From Elysia marginata (lineage: Eukaryota; Mollusca; Gastropoda; Plakobranchidae), in NCBI GenBank assembly GCA_019649035.1, contig BMAT01010532.1, forward strand, positions 296,372 through 327,321: DNA of 30,950 bases. The letters run 5' to 3'. Both the position numbers and the translations under genes were made by a program. Below are positions 20,901 to 24,404 of this stretch, piece after piece. Position 1 is the stretch's first letter, and the number at the start of each line of letters is the position of its first letter. A model generated the notes under the pieces. That model was not told the origin of the DNA, ran no database searches, and saw only the letters and a program-made list of their open reading frames with translations.

Positions 20901-23582
20901 TTTTGCTTCAAGATTTTAGACTTTTTTCAATTTTTGCTCTTACTGCTATTTTACCAATTATTAAATTATTGAAGAATTTTGCTTCAAGATTTTAAACCTT
21001 TCCCCATTTTTTTGCACTTTTTGCCATTTTTATCACTTGTTAAATTATTGAAGAATTTTGCTTCAAGATTTTAGACTTTTCTCCATTTTTGGTCTTTATG
21101 CCATTTATTAGTTGTTAAATTATTGAAGAATTTTGCCTCGAGATTTCAGACCTTTCTCCATTTTTCCCACTTTTAGCCATTTTTTGTTGTTGTTAAATTA
21201 TTGAAGAATTTAGTTTCAAGATTTTAGACCTTTCTCAAATTTTGGACTTAATGCTATTGTTATCAATTGTTGAAGAATTTGGTTTCAAGATTTTAGACCT
21301 TTCTCCATTTTTGGACTTTATGCTATTTTATCTTTTGTTGTTAAATTACCAAAGGATTTTGTTTGAAGATTCTCGACCTTTCTCCACTGATCAGGCAATG
21401 TTCTCCAGTGTGATACCTGGGGAGCTGATGAGAGGAAGCTTCCCTCAAATGACGGACTTCCCCCAGTGGCTTGGCAAGTTCTCGTCCACAAACAAGACCC
21501 AGCGCATTCTTCAAGAACTGTCCACACACATGCGCCTTGAGTAAGTTTGGCCAAATATTCAACAGGGAATCTAGGCCCTGCTTAATGTGTGGCTTGACGT
21601 CCCTTATGAGTGCATTGTTGAAAGTGTAAAATGATTTTTTTTTTTCGTGGTACTTTTATTTTTTCTCATCTACTATTGTAGGCCTAGGCCTGAGTATGAA
21701 ATGTTTCTTACATGAACGAACTTTGCTTGATGCAAGTAAATTGTAATTTTAAAATACGAAATGCACCAAAAAAGAAAAGTTGTTTTGTGACATCCTCAAA
21801 AGGCATTTATTGTTTGTTTGAATTGAGAATATTAATTAAATAAATTTCTCTCTGTGTATGATTAAGCATAAAATCTGTCAGATTTTAGTGCATGACCTTG
21901 GAATGATGAACTATTTGGGCTATCAAAAAATATTTTTTAATATCTTTTGCTTTTTTTCAAATTTATGTTAAAAAAAACCCCTCTAAATTTTCAGAGTGTC
22001 ATGTGACAAACGAGGACTCAGCCTGGACTACCTGCCATCATTCCGGTCCTGTCTTACGCAACCGCTGGTATCACAGGGAACAGACGGTGTGCCAGAAGTC
22101 ATCAAGATCATGGATGACTACGACATTGTCAAGGAGGACTTTGACAACATCATGGAGGTCACGAAATGGCCAAAGAGCTTCGACCCTATGTCTCAACTAG
22201 ATTCAAAGGTATGAATCCACCATCCAATAGTCTAAAAGGTTTTCACGGATTAGATTTTGCAGTTTGCAATAACACAGCTACCTACTTATCCCTTACATCA
22301 CATTTTTTTTTGTTTTCACATTTTACCTGCCATATAACACAATCAACATTTTTTTTTTATTGAAATAATTTTTATTTTAATATTGCTTTGGTCTATGAAT
22401 TTCACTCTTCAAATTCATTTCTTCATAAAGCTTAAGAACATTTTGCATCTGTATGTACACCTTCCCAAATAAAATCCCTTTTATTTTGATTTTTTTAATT
22501 CGAAACTAACATTTATTTTTGTAAATGTATGCTCCTCTCTGGCAGTTTTACAATGTAGGTTTAAGTCCTTTTTTTTCTATTTTTTTTTCAGACAAAGGCT
22601 GCTTTCACAAGGCAATACAACAAACAAATCCACATGACTCCCTACGCCACCGGGGCTACCGGGGGCAAGAAGAGGAAGGCAAGAGGGGCACCAATGGAGG
22701 AAGAAGCCTTGGTATTGGAAGAGGGTGCAGAGAATGGAGATGGTCTCAACCCTCCCAGTGATGAGGAAGAAGAAGAGGAGGGCATTGAGGCAGACACAAT
22801 GATAAAGGTTAGTTTTTTTTTAATGGATAATTTACCTCCTGTCAGAAAGGCAATACTCAAAAAAACAAAAGTTTTTAGTCCTAATCCATTGGATGAGAAT
22901 CTCAGAGCATGTACTTTTTGTTTGTTTGTACAAGTTTTTAGGGGAGACAGGGATGATACAGTGTCTAGGGGAGATAGGGATGATAGTGTGTATGAACTAT
23001 AGAGATAATACAGCACCTAGGAATGGTAGGGATGCTCTGTTTCTCTGGACTTTTAGGATGATACAGTGTGTAGGAAATGTAGGGATGATACAGTGTGTAG
23101 GGATGGTAGGGACAATAGTCTTTAAAGACCATTAGCAGATGTTTTTAAGTTGTCAGATCTTGTGAGACCGGTAGGTTAGAAGTGTCTTTTTCTAGAGGGA
23201 AGGGAGACCCAGCTTACTGTCACTAACAATCAGGGATGCCAATTTTTCTTAAAAATACGGATACCTGTGTTTTCTGTTTTGTTTCGTTATAATCCGCCGC
23301 GCACTTTGATTGTTGCACCACTGTTGCGGTAGTCGCAAAAAAGTTCAGTATTTTTTTTTAAACGTGGAGTTGCCATCCCTGAATAATATAGTCGTTCTGA
23401 CATCTTTAGATAAAATCTTCTCATCTAAACTTTTTTGGACTCACAGACTTTTCAATAGCGGTACATTTCATTTTTTGTTTCAGTCAAAGAAGGCAGCAGC
23501 AGGAAAGGCCAAAGCTGGATCAACTCCTGCAGACTCTGGAAGCAAAAAAGGAAAAGGCAAAGGCAAAGGATCCAAGAAATAA
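2754..23582 (+). CDS. RFC1: Replication factor C subunit 1 (clamp loader large subunit), 19 coding exons, 5' end missing
   Basis: RFC1 is the large subunit of the pentameric AAA+ clamp loader, which opens PCNA and loads it onto primer-template junctions in the nucleus. Coding exons: 2754-2965, 4106-4216, 4601-4661, 5658-5779, 6906-7088, 9127-9219, 10278-10457, 11536-11649, 13901-14372, 15059-15159, 15437-15649, 17146-17379, 18688-18786, 19092-19246, 20372-20489, 21395-21540, 21995-22208, 22592-22807, 23484-23582. Joined, they stay open for about 1,047 residues. Seen in order: an acidic/basic N-terminal region, a BRCT domain (about residues 250-350), a Ser/Thr-rich linker, the WVDKHKP box, Walker A GPPGIGKTT, Walker B LIMDEVDGM, the CNDRN box, LRFQRPR, the collar domain, and a Lys/Gly tail. 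Human RFC1 has about 1,148 residues, so roughly the first hundred are missing here. Residue numbers in the exon entries count from the first codon in the window. Recognition rests on remembered family sequence, not on a search. Confidence 0.96.
2966..4105 (+). other. RFC1 intron (between exons 1 and 2)
   Basis: 1,140 bp, AT-rich. It holds a small partly duplicated CTGTAAGACT motif near 3170-3245 and a T-rich 3' end. GGTTCAAACC near 3391 resembles a tRNA B box, but no tRNA fold follows. Open frames at 3532-3783 and 3820-4029 have no family resemblance and are probably chance. Confidence 0.6.
4106..4216 (+). CDS. RFC1: RFC1 coding exon 2 (acidic HEDNDF element)
   Basis: Residues 72-108. The acidic run LTFDEEMHEDNDFMKTLDQL corresponds to the human element around LHEDEEFARTLAML. 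The donor GTAAAT follows AAAAAG at 4216. The start is chosen at the first AG after the T-run (4104-4105). A second in-phase AG (4119-4120) would shorten the exon by five codons, so the start is less certain than the end. Phase 0 at both ends. Confidence 0.85.
4601..4661 (+). CDS. RFC1: RFC1 coding exon 3 (small linker exon)
   Basis: Residues 109-128 plus one base of 129. The acceptor TTACTTGTAG ends at 4600 and the donor GTAGGC starts at 4662. The 61-base length leaves one base over, which the next exon completes exactly with two bases. The peptide VKPSNETEVYVCPENEKPSS has no recognisable motif. The exon is accepted because both splice sites and both phases fit; the family is poorly conserved here. 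Confidence 0.72.
4797..5345 (+). repeat. Intronic minisatellite, about 20 units of 17-27 bp
   Basis: About 20 units of the type CTTACTGTGATGTCAAATATTTCTTG vary between TGATGTC, TAAAGTC and GAAGTCG. Some units are shorter (ATTTCTTACTGTAAAGTC) and alternate with longer ones, giving a higher-order pattern near 4960-5200. It fills half of the intron between exons 3 and 4. The open frame across 5099-5311 is a by-product of the repeat. Confidence 0.92.
5658..5779 (+). CDS. RFC1: RFC1 coding exon 4 (Lys/Ser-rich N-terminal linker)
   Basis: Residues 129-169. The acceptor is GGTACAG at 5651-5657; the donor GTAACG follows CCACAG at 5779. The first two bases complete the glycine codon opened by the previous exon. 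The peptide is rich in Lys, Ser, Thr and Glu (for example KLAGKMKQVPKEESKTATKT), as expected for the low-complexity region before the BRCT domain, where DNA contacts and nuclear localisation signals usually lie. Confidence 0.82.
5780..6905 (+). other. RFC1 intron (between exons 4 and 5)
   Basis: Apart from the MITE at 5995-6250, this holds several poly-A and poly-T runs (6115, 6500-6540, 6760) and nothing recognisable. Confidence 0.6.
5995..6250 (+). mobile_element. MITE with long imperfect terminal inverted repeats (family B)
   Basis: The left end, TATGTCTTGCGTCCAGTGCA followed by AATGAGTCGGAAGT, pairs with the reverse complement of the right end, TTATGTCTCATGTCCAGGGT followed by GGATGAGTCAGATGT. 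That gives about 40 bp of imperfect inverted repeat. A second, partial copy lies at 30311-30376. The element is about 255 bp, non-coding, and lies in the intron between exons 4 and 5. Confidence 0.6.
6906..7088 (+). CDS. RFC1: RFC1 coding exon 5 (basic, proline-containing linker)
   Basis: Residues 170-230. The acceptor is TATTTCAG (ends 6905) and the donor GTAAGT starts at 7089. It starts with ANGKPSPKKGKVYTMEVERK and ends with an Asn/Asp run. Several Lys-rich clusters (SPKKGK, KSKKQEE, SAKKAL) resemble SPxK-type sites and nuclear localisation signals, which is inference only. Phase 0 at both ends. The ATG at 6948 is internal. Confidence 0.85.
7089..9126 (+). other. RFC1 intron (between exons 5 and 6)
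   Basis: 2,038 bp. It contains the second family-A MITE (8482-8760) and a 9-bp inverted repeat, ACCGTCCAG at 7715-7723 against CTGGACGGT at 7741-7749. The frames at 8260-8622 (+) and 8597-8800 (-) run into the MITE and are not genes. Confidence 0.6.
8482..8760 (+). mobile_element. MITE, hAT-like ends (copy 2 of family A)
   Basis: It begins CAGGGATGCAAG and ends CTTGCATCCCTG, a perfect 12-bp inverted terminal repeat. The flanks GGTATTCC (left) and GGTATTTCC (right) differ by one T and look like a target-site duplication. It is homologous along its length to 2417-2692 in the same orientation. No coding capacity. Confidence 0.8.
9127..9219 (+). CDS. RFC1: RFC1 coding exon 6 (lead-in to BRCT)
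   Basis: Residues 231-261. It ends in GGPLALGSKEIPE, nearly identical to the human REGPKALGSKEIPK just before the BRCT domain, and FQAFKARGG parallels YQAYRSYLNRE. In the human protein this helix helps bind the 5'-phosphate end of double-stranded DNA together with the BRCT fold. The acceptor is TTCTTTAAG (ends 9126); the donor GTAACA starts at 9220. Phase 0 at both ends. Confidence 0.95.
9220..10277 (+). other. RFC1 intron (between exons 6 and 7)
   Basis: 1,058 bp of AT-rich sequence with two unresolved bases (9870-9871). Beyond the splice sites I see no repeat, RNA gene or open frame worth reporting. Confidence 0.6.
10278..10457 (+). CDS. RFC1: RFC1 coding exon 7 (BRCT domain, first part)
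   Basis: Residues 262-321. This is the core of the BRCT fold: GAENCLEGLTFVITGVLDSI is beta-1 and loop, DRDDAKSLVEKHGGKVTGNV is helix 1 and the GGKVTGNVS turn, and SYLVVGREPGESK is beta-3. In this class of BRCT domains (bacterial DNA ligase, RFC1, PARP1) the Thr-Gly of ITGV and the basic residue after GGK contact a DNA 5'-phosphate, and both are present. The donor GTTAGA at 10458 departs from consensus at +3. Confidence 0.96.
10458..11535 (+). other. RFC1 intron (between exons 7 and 8)
   Basis: 1,078 bp that splits the BRCT domain. The CORE-SINE at 10781-11060 is the only element I recognise. The intron opens with a GTTAGA donor. Confidence 0.6.
10781..11060 (+). mobile_element. CORE-SINE with tRNA-Ser-like head
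   Basis: The head at 10781-10853 is tRNA-like, with A box TGGCGGAGTGT (10788-10798) and B box GTTCGATTC (10833-10841). The anticodon-arm-like ACTTGAAATC resembles tRNA-Ser(UGA). Next comes a body that fits the SINE CORE domain: CCTTGGGAAAGCAATTTACC, then CACCTGTAAAATGGGTACC. The same layout is known from vertebrate MIR and from invertebrate CORE-SINEs. The 3' end is A-rich (near 11030-11060). An open frame across it (10735-10998) is not a gene. Confidence 0.8.
11536..11649 (+). CDS. RFC1: RFC1 coding exon 8 (BRCT domain, end)
   Basis: Residues 322-359. AASLKLKELDEDGLFDLIKN is the closing strand and helix of the BRCT fold; human has AAALGTKIIDEDGLLNLIRT. LPGKTSKYEIQAKQQIKK follows. The acceptor is ACAATTCAG (ends 11535) and the donor GTAAGG starts at 11650. 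Phase 0 at both ends. Confidence 0.96.
11910..12192 (+). mobile_element. MITE flanked by TA (family C, Tc1/mariner-like)
   Basis: GGGAATGAGATT at 11910-11921 is a perfect inverted match to AATCTCATTCCC at 12181-12192. Weaker pairing continues inward (AACAAGAGTA against TACTCTTGTT). Both ends are bordered by TA (11908-11909, 12193-12194), the duplication made by Tc1/mariner transposases. The element is about 283 bp, AT-rich and non-coding. Confidence 0.7.
12280..12400 (-). mobile_element. SINE fragment, minus strand, cut by assembly gap
   Basis: The reverse complement of 12306-12400 is about 80% like the 3' part of the SINE at 27249-27556. Shared blocks include CTCCTTACA, AGTGTGGCAG, TTTCAATTGT and GTTGACTGGGACGTTA. 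An AACCAAACC-type tail follows on the minus strand. The rest disappears into the run of N. Confidence 0.75.
12401..12669. other. Assembly gap (run of N)
   Basis: 269 unresolved bases. The gap starts inside a SINE on the left. It ends at GTGGAATTGGGCTTGTAAAA on the right, followed by an (AATC)n tail, probably the 3' end of another SINE-like repeat in + orientation. Open frames that cross the gap are meaningless. Confidence 0.95.
13420..13475 (+). mobile_element. Possible 3' end of a retroelement with ATT tail
   Basis: A GC-richer motif, TGGCCCGGAGCTGGGCGCTA, runs into ACAAAATACGATCTATTATT and a short (TTA) run. Non-LTR elements and SINEs often end in such short tandem tails. The 5' extent is unclear. 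A moderately GC-rich stretch at 12985-13110 may belong to it. Confidence 0.3.
13901..14372 (+). CDS. RFC1: RFC1 coding exon 9 (Ser/Thr-rich linker and start of AAA+ module)
   Basis: Residues 360-516 plus one base; the largest exon. A Lys/Glu-rich helix (IKAEKEKEELKRAESAKK) comes first, then a stretch rich in Ser, Thr, Ala and Pro, then the first conserved AAA+ box, SLLWVDKHKPISLKQIIGQQ and GDKSNARKLFSWLKAW (human NLLWVDKYKPTSLKTIIGQQGD). The linker resembles the disordered region between BRCT and AAA+ in other RFC1 proteins and holds several SP and TP sites. The exon is more GC-rich than its surroundings. The donor GTATGT starts at 14373. Confidence 0.95.
14373..15058 (+). other. RFC1 intron (between exons 9 and 10)
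   Basis: 686 bp. The stretch AAGGGATGAATAAAATCTAT with a TCTTATCTTATCTTA tail (about 14883-14916) looks like the 3' end of a SINE with a TATCT tail. The rest shows nothing recognisable. Confidence 0.5.
15059..15159 (+). CDS. RFC1: RFC1 coding exon 10 (Walker A / P-loop)
   Basis: Residues 517-550. It contains CRAALLSGPPGIGKTTTATL, with the Walker A motif GPPGIGKTT that binds ATP phosphate in the clamp loader. Human has AALLSGPPGVGKTTTASL. The acceptor is CCCCTCAG (ends 15058) and the donor GTAGGT starts at 15160. The two bases GG complete the glycine codon opened in exon 9. The linker between the WLKAW helix and the P-loop is shorter than in human RFC1. Confidence 0.96.
15437..15649 (+). CDS. 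RFC1: RFC1 coding exon 11 (ELNASDTRS box and Walker B)
   Basis: Residues 551-621. ELGFSYVELNASDTRSKRSL is the conserved segment after the P-loop, and CLIMDEVDGMAGNEDRGGLQ carries the Walker B motif (DEVD) that coordinates magnesium and activates water. Between them lies a variable loop (about NNTLVDYTGSGDPHRSSNGQ). The acceptor is TTTACCTCAG (ends 15436). The donor GTTTGT is weak at +3, but the next exon joins exactly as in the family (GGLQ then ELVQLIKKS). Confidence 0.96.
15650..17145 (+). other. RFC1 intron (between exons 11 and 12)
   Basis: 1,496 bp. It carries the first copy of the 48-bp direct repeat (16344-16391). The GAACCCACACTT / AGTGTGAGGGTTT pair near 15884 and 15965 is a weak inverted repeat. 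A strong pyrimidine tract precedes exon 12. Confidence 0.6.
16344..16391 (+). repeat. 48-bp direct repeat, copy 1
   Basis: Identical, base for base, to 17865-17912. It starts AAACTCATTTTTTACTTGTA and ends AAAAGCAAAAAAATA. The flanks are unrelated. Confidence 0.95.
17146..17379 (+). CDS. RFC1: RFC1 coding exon 12 (sensor 1 CNDRN, LRFQRPR)
   Basis: Residues 622-699. ELVQLIKKSKIPIICICNDR continues into the sensor-1 asparagine region CNDRN. Then come the LRFQRPRVEQIKGAMMSLAF box and the lid helix KEGLKIPPAALNEIILASNH, ending in DIRQ. All of these are very close to vertebrate RFC1. A strong pyrimidine tract precedes the acceptor (17144-17145); the donor GTGAGT starts at 17380. The exon is flanked by the two copies of an identical 48-bp repeat (see findings). 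Confidence 0.97.
17473..17547 (+). repeat. Perfect 26-bp inverted repeat (hairpin) in intron
   Basis: The left arm 17473-17498 (GATGGCAGGCACATCAAACC then TCTGAT) is exactly reverse-complementary to the right arm 17522-17547. The loop is 23 nt (17499-17521). The hairpin lies on the sense strand of the intron, 93 bp after the exon 12 donor, so the RFC1 pre-mRNA would fold it. Confidence 0.95.
17865..17912 (+). repeat. 48-bp direct repeat, copy 2
   Basis: The second identical copy, 1,521 bp downstream of the first, so the pair brackets exon 12. No terminal inverted repeats or tRNA features are visible in the unit. Confidence 0.95.
18688..18786 (+). CDS. RFC1: RFC1 coding exon 13 (AAA+ lid)
   Basis: Residues 700-732. 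VIHNMSMWSAGDKNMTFDQI aligns with human VLHNLSMWCARSKALTYDQA, followed by KNDAKKAQKDIKL. It belongs to the helical lid subdomain of the AAA+ module. The acceptor is CTATTTCCAG (ends 18687) and the donor GTAAGC starts at 18787. Phase 0 at both ends. Confidence 0.96.
19092..19246 (+). CDS. RFC1: RFC1 coding exon 14 (GPFDV segment, start of collar)
   Basis: Residues 733-783 plus two bases. GPFDVCRKVFVSDEETRKMT and DKSDLFFNDYSFGPLFVHEN match the human GPFDVARKVF and DKSDLFFHDYSIAPLFVQEN. This is where the AAA+ lid passes into the C-terminal collar domain that holds the pentamer together. The acceptor is CTATGCCAG (ends 19091) and the donor GTAAGT starts at 19247. The last codon is completed by the first base of exon 15. 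Confidence 0.96.
19247..20371 (+). other. RFC1 intron (between exons 14 and 15)
   Basis: 1,125 bp. The part around 19680-19912 is richer in G and C and has a 55-codon open frame (19748-19912), possibly a decayed element. The rest is ordinary AT-rich intron. Confidence 0.55.
20372..20489 (+). CDS. RFC1: RFC1 coding exon 15 (collar domain, SICDGDL)
   Basis: Residues 784-823. CLARTIDSICDGDLIDRLVR followed by NWNLLPSQ matches the human LSRAADSICDGDLVDSQIR and NWSLLPAQ. The acceptor is CTCTCTACAG (ends 20371) and the donor GTAAGC starts at 20490. The next intron holds a long minisatellite. Confidence 0.96.
20836..21394 (+). repeat. Intronic minisatellite, about 76-bp units, ending at a splice acceptor
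   Basis: The motif GATTTTAGAC (with variants) recurs at 20836, 20912, 20988, 21067, 21142, 21220, 21289 and 21368, at spacings of 69-79 bp. A unit reads roughly TTGTTAAATTATTGAAGAAT then TTTGCTTCAAGATTTTAGAC then CTTTCTCCATTTTTGGACTT. The last unit (TTTGAAGATTCTCGACCTTT, CTCCACTGATCAG) is itself the 3' end of the intron, so its pyrimidine tract and acceptor belong to the repeat series. Confidence 0.92.
21395..21540 (+). CDS. RFC1: RFC1 coding exon 16 (collar domain, PGELMRG)
   Basis: Residues 824-871 plus two bases. AMFSSVIPGELMRGSFPQMT and FPQWLGKFSSTNKTQRILQE parallel the human AIYASVLPGELMRG and FPSWLGKHSSTGKHDRIVQD. The acceptor CACTGATCAG (ends 21394) lies at the end of the last unit of a tandem repeat. 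The frame also stays open backward into the intron as far as 21242, which I regard as chance. The donor GTAAGT starts at 21541. Confidence 0.96.
21541..21994 (+). other. RFC1 intron (between exons 16 and 17)
   Basis: 454 bp, AT-rich, with a T-run near 21640. I see nothing else in it. Confidence 0.6.
21995..22208 (+). CDS. RFC1: RFC1 coding exon 17 (collar domain, KEDFDNIME)
   Basis: Residues 872-943. GLSLDYLPSFRSCLTQPLVS and then DYDIVKEDFDNIMEVTKWPK match the human MDYLSLLRDALVQPLTSQGVD and YYLMKEDFENIMEISSW. The acceptor is AAATTTTCAG (ends 21994) and the donor GTATGA starts at 22209. Its last residues, LDSK, join to TKAAFTR in the next exon, as in human LDPKVKAAFTR. Confidence 0.96.
22209..22591 (+). 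other. RFC1 intron (between exons 17 and 18)
   Basis: 383 bp, AT-rich, with a long T tract before the acceptor. I see no element in it. Confidence 0.6.
22592..22807 (+). CDS. RFC1: RFC1 coding exon 18 (end of collar, acidic tail)
   Basis: Residues 944-1015. KAAFTRQYNKQIHMTPY ends the folded part. A basic patch (GGKKRKARG) follows, a probable nuclear localisation signal, then an acidic run of six Glu after SD and IEADTMIK, which matches human IETDAMIK. The acceptor is a long T tract ending in CAG (22591). The donor GTTAGT has T at +3. Confidence 0.96.
22938..23110 (+). repeat. Degenerate tandem repeat (GGGATGATACAGTGTGTA type)
   Basis: Imperfect units built on TAGGGATGATACAGTGTGTA and GGGATGGTAGGGATG recur across the stretch, with clear copies near 22949, 22976, 23057, 23080 and 23098. 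Period about 25-30 bp, irregular. It lies in the last intron of RFC1. Confidence 0.7.
23231..23381 (+). mobile_element. Short MITE sharing the CAGGGATGC-type ends
   Basis: It begins CAGGGATGCCAA and ends GTTGCCATCCCTG, an imperfect inverted terminal repeat. The first eight bases are the same as in family A (2417, 8482), but the interior is unrelated and contains a GC-rich centre near 23295-23335. The target-site duplication is not clear. It is 151 bp long and lies in the last RFC1 intron. Confidence 0.7.
23484..23582 (+). CDS. RFC1: RFC1 final coding exon (Lys/Gly-rich C-terminus and stop)
   Basis: Residues 1016-1047 and the stop TAA at 23580-23582. SKKAAAGKAKAGSTPADSGS is followed by a KKGKGKGKGSKK tail, like the human C-terminus KGKGKSSKK. 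The acceptor is TTTTGTTTCAG (ends 23483). The tail is likely a nuclear localisation or DNA-contacting element (inference). Confidence 0.95.
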   Translation, partial: SKKAAAGKAKAGSTPADSGSKKGKGKGKGSKK

Positions 23583-24404
23583 AAAGTCGTTGTGACGTTA
23601 CTGATTGAATCTTCTCCATACAGTCCATGTTTATGTTCAGAGAAAAAAAATAGTGTTGTGCCATTTGTTTGCCACTTAGCTTTTACTACTTGTAGTTGTA
23701 TATACATAGCATTCAATCTTGCCCACAGTCAGTGAGAAAGTTGAAAATTAAAAAAAAACCTTTTTTGTTCCTTTCAATTTCTTCAGTTGTGGCTGCCCAT
23801 TTGTGCTTGTTCTATACTTATGTTACTTGTAGGAGGTAAATTTTTTCTACGGTCATGTATTACAGTTTCCTTGTTTATTTGGAGCAAGGAAAACACAAAA
23901 AATAATTATGTTTTATTTTATGTCTCATTTATCATGTTGGTCAAAATACCATTAAACTCTAATTGAAGTCTATATAACTGTATCTGAGTTTTTGTTTGTT
24001 TGTTGCGTTTTTTTGTGTGTGTGGTCAAATTTGAAGGAGATATTAAATTGAAGTAGAAAATTAATTGCAGGAGTTGCGATTTGTTTCCAAATATTTTCCT
24101 GCATTTTCCATAACTCAAAAGCTGGAAAACTCGTAGAATAGGAGCTCTATCAAAGTTTACACTTGTGCTTGTACAGTTCTGGCTTTTGCGAAATAGGAAA
24201 CCTAATTGAGCAAAGGTATTGTATATATAGAACTTATAAAAAACAGATCTGAAGCATCATTGCCAGACACAACACATTGAAGATGTCTCAAAAGTTTCCT
24301 ACATTTTGTGAAAAAATATGCTTGCATGCCTTTTGTCAGACTGAACAGTTTTCCACCTTGCAATGTTTGAGATGACCCTCGTAATTTATTAAGTAATTAA
24401 TAAA
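23583..24404 (+). other. RFC1: RFC1 3' untranslated region (end uncertain)
   Basis: AT-rich sequence directly after the stop. Candidate polyadenylation signals are ATTAAA at 23951-23956 and AATAAA at 24399-24404. Nothing in the sequence decides between them. There are T-runs and no open frame of note. Confidence 0.5.

Noticed and set aside
22642..23016. Minus-strand frame of 124 codons over RFC1 exon 18
   Set aside because: It is the antisense of the Glu/Lys-rich exon; its Ser runs are the reverse of Glu codons.
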